Part shown: in pieces, positions 58,204 through 64,000 of the stretch | Layout of the letters: the number at the start of each line of letters is the position of its first letter | Position numbering within the stretch: position 1 is the stretch's first letter | NCBI GenBank assembly: GCA_013076295.1 | Contig: RQOL01000699.1 | Location: 4,340,001 to 4,404,000 of the forward strand | Direction of reading: 5' to 3' | DNA length: 64,000 bases | Origin: Sanderia malayensis | Lineage: Eukaryota; Cnidaria; Scyphozoa; Semaeostomeae; Pelagiidae | Program-made: the position numbers and the translations under genes | The notes under the pieces: generated by a model | Told to the model about the DNA's origin: nothing | The model's database searches: none | What the model saw: the letters and a program-made list of their open reading frames with translations, nothing else

Positions 58204-60763
58204 TCACAACTTTTGGCTATCTACATTTCGATTTTTATCATCATCTTCATTTTCTTGTAAGTAAACATTGTTGGTTTCATCCAACAATGCCAACTTCTCT
58301 CCCTTTTCATCCGATTGGGCCCATGGTTGTTTTTCACCAGATGAAAAGATGAGAAAAAACAACAAACCAAATAGAAAGAGAGCCGATGATATTATAAAAA
58401 CCTGTCTCCATTCCTCTTGGGTCTAAAAATAAGGCAAGAAATTTTTGATAAGACATGGATAAACTAGCATTAGGTTAGTGCAATCAGCTTCAATTGAAAA
58501 ACTGAGAGAAAAAACAAAATATTAAAAGAATTTATGATAATCCATTAAAGCAGAATTATCTACATCAGACACATCTATAATTTATAGAGCAATAGCCAGA
58601 ATGCATAAATAAGTGGGAAAAGAAAAAAACAAGAACAGACCTATAAATACATTTGCATAAATACACAATTATATGAATGCTAGCATTACCTCATTCTTTG
58701 TGATAATTCCAACAATAGTAGGACTGAGAATTCCAGAAATTGTAGCCAAACAATTGCTGATACCGAGCAGAAGACTAGCATAACGTGGAGCAATGTCAAG
58801 ATGATTGACAATAAAACCACTCCAGGCCAAACCACCAAAACCAACTGCCAAAGTCAGCTCAAGTATAGCAATATCCTTGCTTGACGCATAGCCAACTAAT
58901 AGGATAAAGACTGCTTCAAACAAAAAACCTGCAAAATAAAGTAATCAAAGGTTGCAAATTGATGCAAAAGAGTCTCTGGTCAAAATGGAAAACAAAAAGA
59001 AGCCTCTTAATTATTGATTTTTCTTGCCACACTCAACCTGGGCATGAGAATTCATTGAATGAGGACAAATTTAAAAAATAAATTATTTATATGAGTTAGA
59101 GTTCATAAAGTGAGAAAAGCCTTTTCAGAGACATTTGTTAAAATGGGCGAGCAACTTACCCAAACTGTTGAAAATTTTTCTCACAGCGGTTGTAGACAAA
59201 ATCTTGCGTATTCTTAGAAAATCGGCTAGCCTCCCTCCAGTTTGAACAACAATCATCATTACGAGGTATGGCAATGCTGCCAAGAAACCAGTCTAAGAAA
59301 ATATACGAGAAAAACAAATGAGCAATGTCATGTTTTGAATTTAAGGATGCCATATAGACTATGGAAACTACGAGTTATTCAAAATTAAAATCCTCTTGGC
59401 ATATCATTATGTCAATGAAATGTGTAATTACCTTTTTCAGATCAAGATGCAAAACCTTTTTTAAGTAGGTAGGAAGTGATGTAAGTAGCGTATAGTAGCC
59501 CCAACTCTCTGCGAAGTGAGCAACAATAATGGCCCAGAATGGAATTGATGTGGCAAAATCTTTCCATGGAATGTTGTCAACCTAAGGAATCAGAAAAGCA
59601 GATTATATGCTGACTTTCTTGGAATGAGCCTCCAATTCAACTATGAATATTCCTTTCAGATTATTATATGTTATATGATTGGAAGTCAGCTTTACACTTT
59701 GCTCTGTATGATCTTCAGCAAGTTCTGTTCTTAGATAATTCAATTCTTTATCTGTTATTGTTGGATGATCGAATGGGGAATCAGTAACAAGCCAAAACCA
59801 AAGAGCACTCCATATCACAGCTATGACACCTAAATATATGAAAGAAACTTAGCTAACTAGGTCATACAACCAAAATGAAAATTTCAGTTCGGTATTATAT
59901 TTACTGGGTGGATTAACATGGATTAATTAGGAAAAAAATTGATAATTAAAGCTAACCAAAGAAGTAGAAAACTGCAGGCCAACCATGACTGTGAGCAATT
60001 AAACCAGAAAATATCATCCCAAAAACTGTGCCTGCAAATGGACCTTGAAAAAATATGCCAGGAGTTAGTCATCAGTAAACAAATATGTAGCTTTGTGACA
60101 TTAGCATTTCTAAAATAGATCTCCCTCCCTACTAAGCCTCCCTCCCTATTAAGCCCCCCTCTCTCATTGGCCTCAAATCTAATGGTTTAAAAACCTTGAG
60201 AAGCTTATTAGAGCAACTACGTTATCTAAAAATTTACCTGAAAATGATATTGAAGACAACTTGCTTCTTTCCATTGGTGGAGCCCATTTACTCCAAATTG
60301 CATGCATGCATGGAAATGTCACACCCTGTGATGATAAAGATGACATGTTTCTTACTTTGCAGCAAAAATTCATCAACGAAAAACATCAATGCACTCGGAT
60401 TCTCAACTAGGGGATATAATTGCTAAAAATTAATTACTTCAAAAAACCCCTCAAGTACGCGGATTGCGATCAGTAGATACATGTTTTCTCTTGCAGCCAA
60501 TGGAGTCAGCAAAGTGAGTAATGCAGTCATCAAAATTCCACCACCATATAAATTTTTGCCACCAAACCGAGTAGCAAGATATCCACCAGGAATCTGAGTT
60601 AAAATGTAGCCATAGAAAAAGGAGCTCAAAATAATTCCTAAACAGAAGAGAAGAGGAACGTTGAAATTTCATACTGAATGGAACAAAACTTTCAATGTTT
60701 AATATTTGAGTGAATGTTGAGATTACCCTGGTCTTTAGAAGTCCAATTAAATTCTGCAGCTTC
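58204..60763 (-). CDS. SLC17 family anion transporter, copy B, first exon missing
   Basis: Near-identical tandem duplicate of copy A. Exons 2-10 are intact and in phase on the minus strand: 60763-60727, 60637-60438, 60325-60238, 60043-59957, 59829-59696, 59581-59432, 59292-59160, 58928-58690, 58422-58204; 428 residues with no stop or frameshift. Differences from A are scattered and mostly conservative ([10 protein letters not shown] for [17 protein letters not shown] for NCFATIP, VIWSALW for VLWSVLW). Similarity to copy A stops at about 60825, before the place where exon 1 (start codon and first membrane helix) should be, and transposon sequence follows. No exon 1 is found up to the window edge. 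It may be a 5'-truncated pseudogene, or may use a distant or new first exon. Intron 9 lacks about 140 bases present in copy A. Confidence 0.85.
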
Positions 60764-61113
60764 CTATGAATAAGCAAACAATTTAGTTTAATAAAGGTTT
60801 AGTGATGTCATGCCACTAACGTTTTCTAGACCTTCCGCCCACCTGCGTTCCGCCCCACCCTATCTAGTCATTCCGCCCCTCCACATAAGTCGTTCCGCCA
60901 TATCTTAGGGTAATTCCCGGGTTGTGAATTTCAGTGTTTTAAAAAAAGTGAATTTCATTGAAGTATTATGTGACTAAGTACTTCATGAAGAATGAAGATG
61001 TAACTTGCTTCTTTGAAACGCTTTTTCAAAAAACTGTTAGAAAGTATAAAATCCCTCTATGAATTTCAAGAGACAATGCGACCAGCTAGATAGTGGATTC
61101 AACTCTTAAATAT
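60764..61113. other. Junction between SLC17 copy B and the MULE element
   Basis: The last ~60 bases of similarity to copy A (to about 60825) give way to a GTTCCGCCCC-type short repeat (60832-60905) and AT-rich sequence. It may hold the transposon's left end, but no matching inverted terminus was found on the other side. Confidence 0.5.
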
Positions 61114-63030
61114 CTATTCAAAGTTTTTTTTTTTTTTGTTTTTTTTGTTTTTTTTCAAAATATGATCACGTGGTCCATTTAAATAGCTAACAGCTTTTAA
61201 AAGCGAGAAAGTGCTGATTTCATCTTTGGCATATTGCTTCCATAGTTCAAAAAAACGTCCATGTAGATTCCTGAAAGTCTTCCTTTGGTATCTTTGTAAT
61301 TTGTTGTTCTTTACTAGTCTGGCTTGTATAGTAACAAAGCGAGACTCTTCATGCAGCAAAGGGAGCAAAAGATAAAACTGGATGGAGCTCCTTCCCGACT
61401 TGTTATTCAAGCGAGGATGCCAGCCTTCCACGTCATTATTGGTCCGTACAGGCTGATTATAAATGGACCATGTGTCTGGTGACCACTTACTGCTTTGTAT
61501 CCATGTATCATTAACATATTGCGCCGGACCAGCAACTACAGCAATTGATATTTATTAAAGATGCTTGGTATGATGTGCTCTGAAGGTAGGAACGGAAGTG
61601 CCATGATGGATCTAATGTAGTCATGGACTGCTGGAGTATTCTTGTATGCGGTGGCAAGTCCAAGATTTTGCACCTTTCTCCAAATGGCTTGGGTCCAATG
61701 GAATGAGCAGCCCTGAATGTTGCTTTTTAGAACTTTTCTGCATGCTTTCCAGGCAGCAGCTTCAAAATCTAACACTGCCTTTTCAATTGACCTCTCGTCA
61801 TTCATTGCCTCAAGGATTGCTCTGAACACTGCAACGTAATCTTTTGACTTTCGTCTCGACATGAAAACAATTATCAAAGGCGTCTGCTTAATGTTCCCAT
61901 TCTCCTCTTTTAAAAATGCATGTATGGAGAACAGCTGGGTGAACGGTTCCTTCACAATTTTGAAAATCCCATCCATACACCAAGTTTTGGCGTTTTTCAG
62001 GATACTCAGCTGATCACTTGTGGCAAAGACAAGATGTCTGGCTCCATTCATTCGAACATCGGCACGCAAGAAGTCTGCGGGATATGCTCAGTATTGAGAA
62101 TGAAGTCAAGATCAGTTTGCTCTCTTTTGGTCGCATCTTTTGTCTGCGTCGATTTGCTTGCCTGACCAAACTTGCAAAGGATGACTGACTGCATGCTGGT
62201 TGTGACTGAACCTCGGTAGAATGATTTGTGATGACATTCTCAACGATACTTGTAGCAGATTTGAAAACACTAGCAGCGGCCTTCTCCTTGATCGCAGCTG
62301 CTATCTTTGTTGCTGTGTTAATGCCAGGCTTAGCAGGATGATTATGCGGATGTGGTCCTCTGCGGAACGTCTGCCCATCTTGCTGCATCGATGCCCCGCA
62401 GGGCAGGGCTTTGCTTCTAGCACTGCATCTCCAGGCCTTCCTTCCACTTGCCCAAGCCCATCGCATGACGTATGTATAGCCGTCGCTGTCGACGAGCCTC
62501 TCCTTCCCTTTCCTTGTAGCACCACTTATAGTTTCGCAATGGAGTTCTTTCCTGGCACCCACAGGGTCGATTACAGCTTCGGTTAGTAGAGGGTCTTCTA
62601 AATTTTCCTCCTGCGTTGCTATTCTCTCCATAACAGGCTCTGCGACGTCGAAATCTTCTTCGTCCTCCGTATCCAAAAAGAGGGGAATGGATGTATCCAT
62701 ATTTTCAAACTCATTCTGAAAGAAGAAATCGAAAGATTTTGATTAGTCTTTTTATGGAAAGAGTTTTAATGTGTATTAACAGCAGCCGGGGCTACCACCA
62801 TTGTCGGTGCTAACGCGGAAAAAAATAAAATCAAGAACTATTCTTATACATACCTTGCATTTGCAGCATCTAAACTCGATACCTTAGTCCGCACGGCACA
62901 TTTCCCTATATTGTTGCCGGGAGATTCCAGTCTCGCAGGTCCTGGGTTGCCAGCTCTTACATGCATCACATTCAATAGCCTTTTGTCTGGCCCTCACTTC
63001 ATTATTGGAAATTGCACATAATGAAGCCAT
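61114..63030 (-). mobile_element. Broken MULE-type transposase gene with PHD-like and FLYWCH zinc fingers
   Basis: Minus-strand remains of a DNA transposon. A 5' exon (63030-62853) begins MASLCAISNNEV and has a Cys-rich PHD-like motif (IECDACKSWQPRTC, then FRCCKCK) with an in-frame stop between. The next exon (from 62715) contains a FLYWCH-like finger: YVMRWAWASGRKAWRCSAR followed by PHPHNHP. The MULE transposase part lies at 62069-61536 (CMDGIFKIVKEPFTQLFSI, VLDFEAAAWKAC, IQGCSFHWTQAIWRKVQ), and the C-terminal part at about 61500-61150 (VRTNNDVEGWHPRLN). At least two frameshifts occur around 62070-62110 and another break near 61536. It cannot make a transposase as it stands. Similar PHD/FLYWCH/MULE proteins are multicopy in cnidarian genomes. 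Confidence 0.85.
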
Positions 63031-63284
63031 GTTAAGTTTTCTTTCTTTCTCTATTTTTTAGTCTTATCTTGATCGTCTTCGTTGTCGTGATAGTAATCGA
63101 AAATGAATATCAGCAGCTAACAGTGATCATATCAGTGATCATTTATTGATTGTGGAGGATCGAAATTCAAGATCCATTGTTTCAATCAGCCAATAGTGGC
63201 TCGAATAAGTAAAACTATTAAAATCTAATAAGAGGCTATTATAAACAGATTCAACTGTTACACCCCAAGTGCCCCTTACGTTCT
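63031..63284. other. Spacer right of the MULE remains
   Basis: Contains GGAGGATCGAAATTCAAGAT at about 63153, resembling the outer end of the fold-back arms (GGAGGATCGAAAGATTC). No gene recognised. Confidence 0.4.
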
Positions 63285-64000
63285 ATTGTTATTGTTTACC
63301 CATTCACGGAGGCTTTGTCCCAAGAGCGTTGAGCCCGTAAGTGACACATCTCGAGTTGAGCACCTTGCTTTGTTCTATTGTTTACTATAGTGATTGGTTT
63401 GGTTTGTGAAAGTTTTGATTAAATTACCAGTGAACAGATTATTATCAACTTTTAAGCAACTTTGAGGGCTGAAAATACAAATTTGTTAAGCAACTTGAGG
63501 ACTTGACCAGACAGAGTAGTGTGTCATCATAGTTTCGCGGTTATGCGAATTTGGCCCAAATTTGAGTGCGGTTAACGGATATTTTGCGATTCAGATGTGC
63601 GGATATTGGACCGTCTATAATGGGCCCACGGGGCACAGTTGCTTATTGAAAAAAGTGTACCCCACGTTAACTCTGTTGTCATGATCGAAACCCTACTCAA
63701 ACAGGGCTACTCGTGCTGAGTGCTGAGAATGCGATAGCTGGATGACAATTGATGCCGTCAAACTACACTAATACAACTAATTAATGGCTAATATGGACTG
63801 GACAAATTTAACTATAAAACCCACGGTCCAAGCGCCTCTCACAACTCATTTTGGTATGGTAATTGTTTACCCATTCATAGTGGCTTTGTCCCAAGAGCGT
63901 TGAGTGGGTACTCTAGTTGAGTATCTTGCTTTGTTCTATTGTTTATCATGGTAATTGGTTTGATTTGTGAAAGCTTCAATTAAATTACTAGTGAACGGGT
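63285..64000. repeat. Direct repeat pair at the right edge of the window
   Basis: 63285-63440 and 63862-64000 share TTGTTTACCCATTC, GGCTTTGTCCCAAGAGCGTTGA, CTTGCTTTGTTCTATTGTTTA and GTGAAAG.TT..ATTAAATTAC, about 85% alike by eye, in the same orientation and about 577 bases apart. The second copy runs off the window. The spacing suits a pair of direct terminal repeats or a tandem family; no coding frame lies between. Confidence 0.7.

Overview
This window is nuclear DNA of an intron-rich, AT-rich animal, and its gene content points to a non-bilaterian (cnidarian-like, less likely sponge). Pointers are a SHARK/HTK16-type tyrosine kinase (SH2, ankyrins, SH2, kinase), an animal universal stress protein, a ferritin mRNA with an iron-responsive element, and PHD/FLYWCH/MULE transposon debris. 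All introns inferred are of the GT-AG class. For nine spliced genes the exon phases were followed by hand from the annotated start to stop, and each summed to an open frame close to the length expected for the family; for the glypican only the 3' part is present. The species cannot be named from the sequence.

Layout: 1-2443 (+), 3' part of a glypican. 4006-4997 (+), ferritin heavy chain with CCAAT/TATA promoter and IRE. 5296-5892 (-), SRP9, a tiny three-exon gene convergent with ferritin and head-to-head with the next gene. 6178-14814 (+), COG3 (21 exons, 778 aa). 15243-15900 (-), decayed LINE 3' end. 16222-23589 (+), TMTC4 (18 exons, 743 aa). 24596-25500 (+), AKAP14-like. 25824-33134 (+), SHARK-type kinase (13 exons, 759 aa). 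34656-41180 (+), collybistin/Asef-type RhoGEF (SH3-DH-PH with a ~480-residue N-terminal extension). 42461-45190 (+), intronless 909-aa coiled-coil protein of unknown function. 45922-48742 (+), universal stress protein. 49166-52745, a giant fold-back (palindromic) repeat with ~720-bp arms and an internal ~33-bp satellite. 53284-56868 (-), complete SLC17 transporter; 58204-60763 (-), a near-identical tandem duplicate lacking exon 1; between them a remnant exon from a third copy. 60830-63030 (-), broken PHD-FLYWCH-MULE transposase. 63285-64000, a direct repeat pair running off the window.

The genes are mostly housekeeping or cell-biological (iron storage, ER targeting, Golgi tethering, ER O-mannosylation, ciliary PKA anchoring, receptor-proximal signalling, Rho GTPase control) and do not form one pathway. 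Introns are rich in small transposons: two hAT-type MITEs with perfect 8-bp target duplications, a MITE with a TTA duplication, a fold-back family, and tRNA-derived SINEs. Two SINE copies have almost identical bodies but strongly divergent tRNA-like heads. I consider that pair, the fold-back/satellite structure, the IRE and the SLC17 duplication with its lost first exon the most interesting items.
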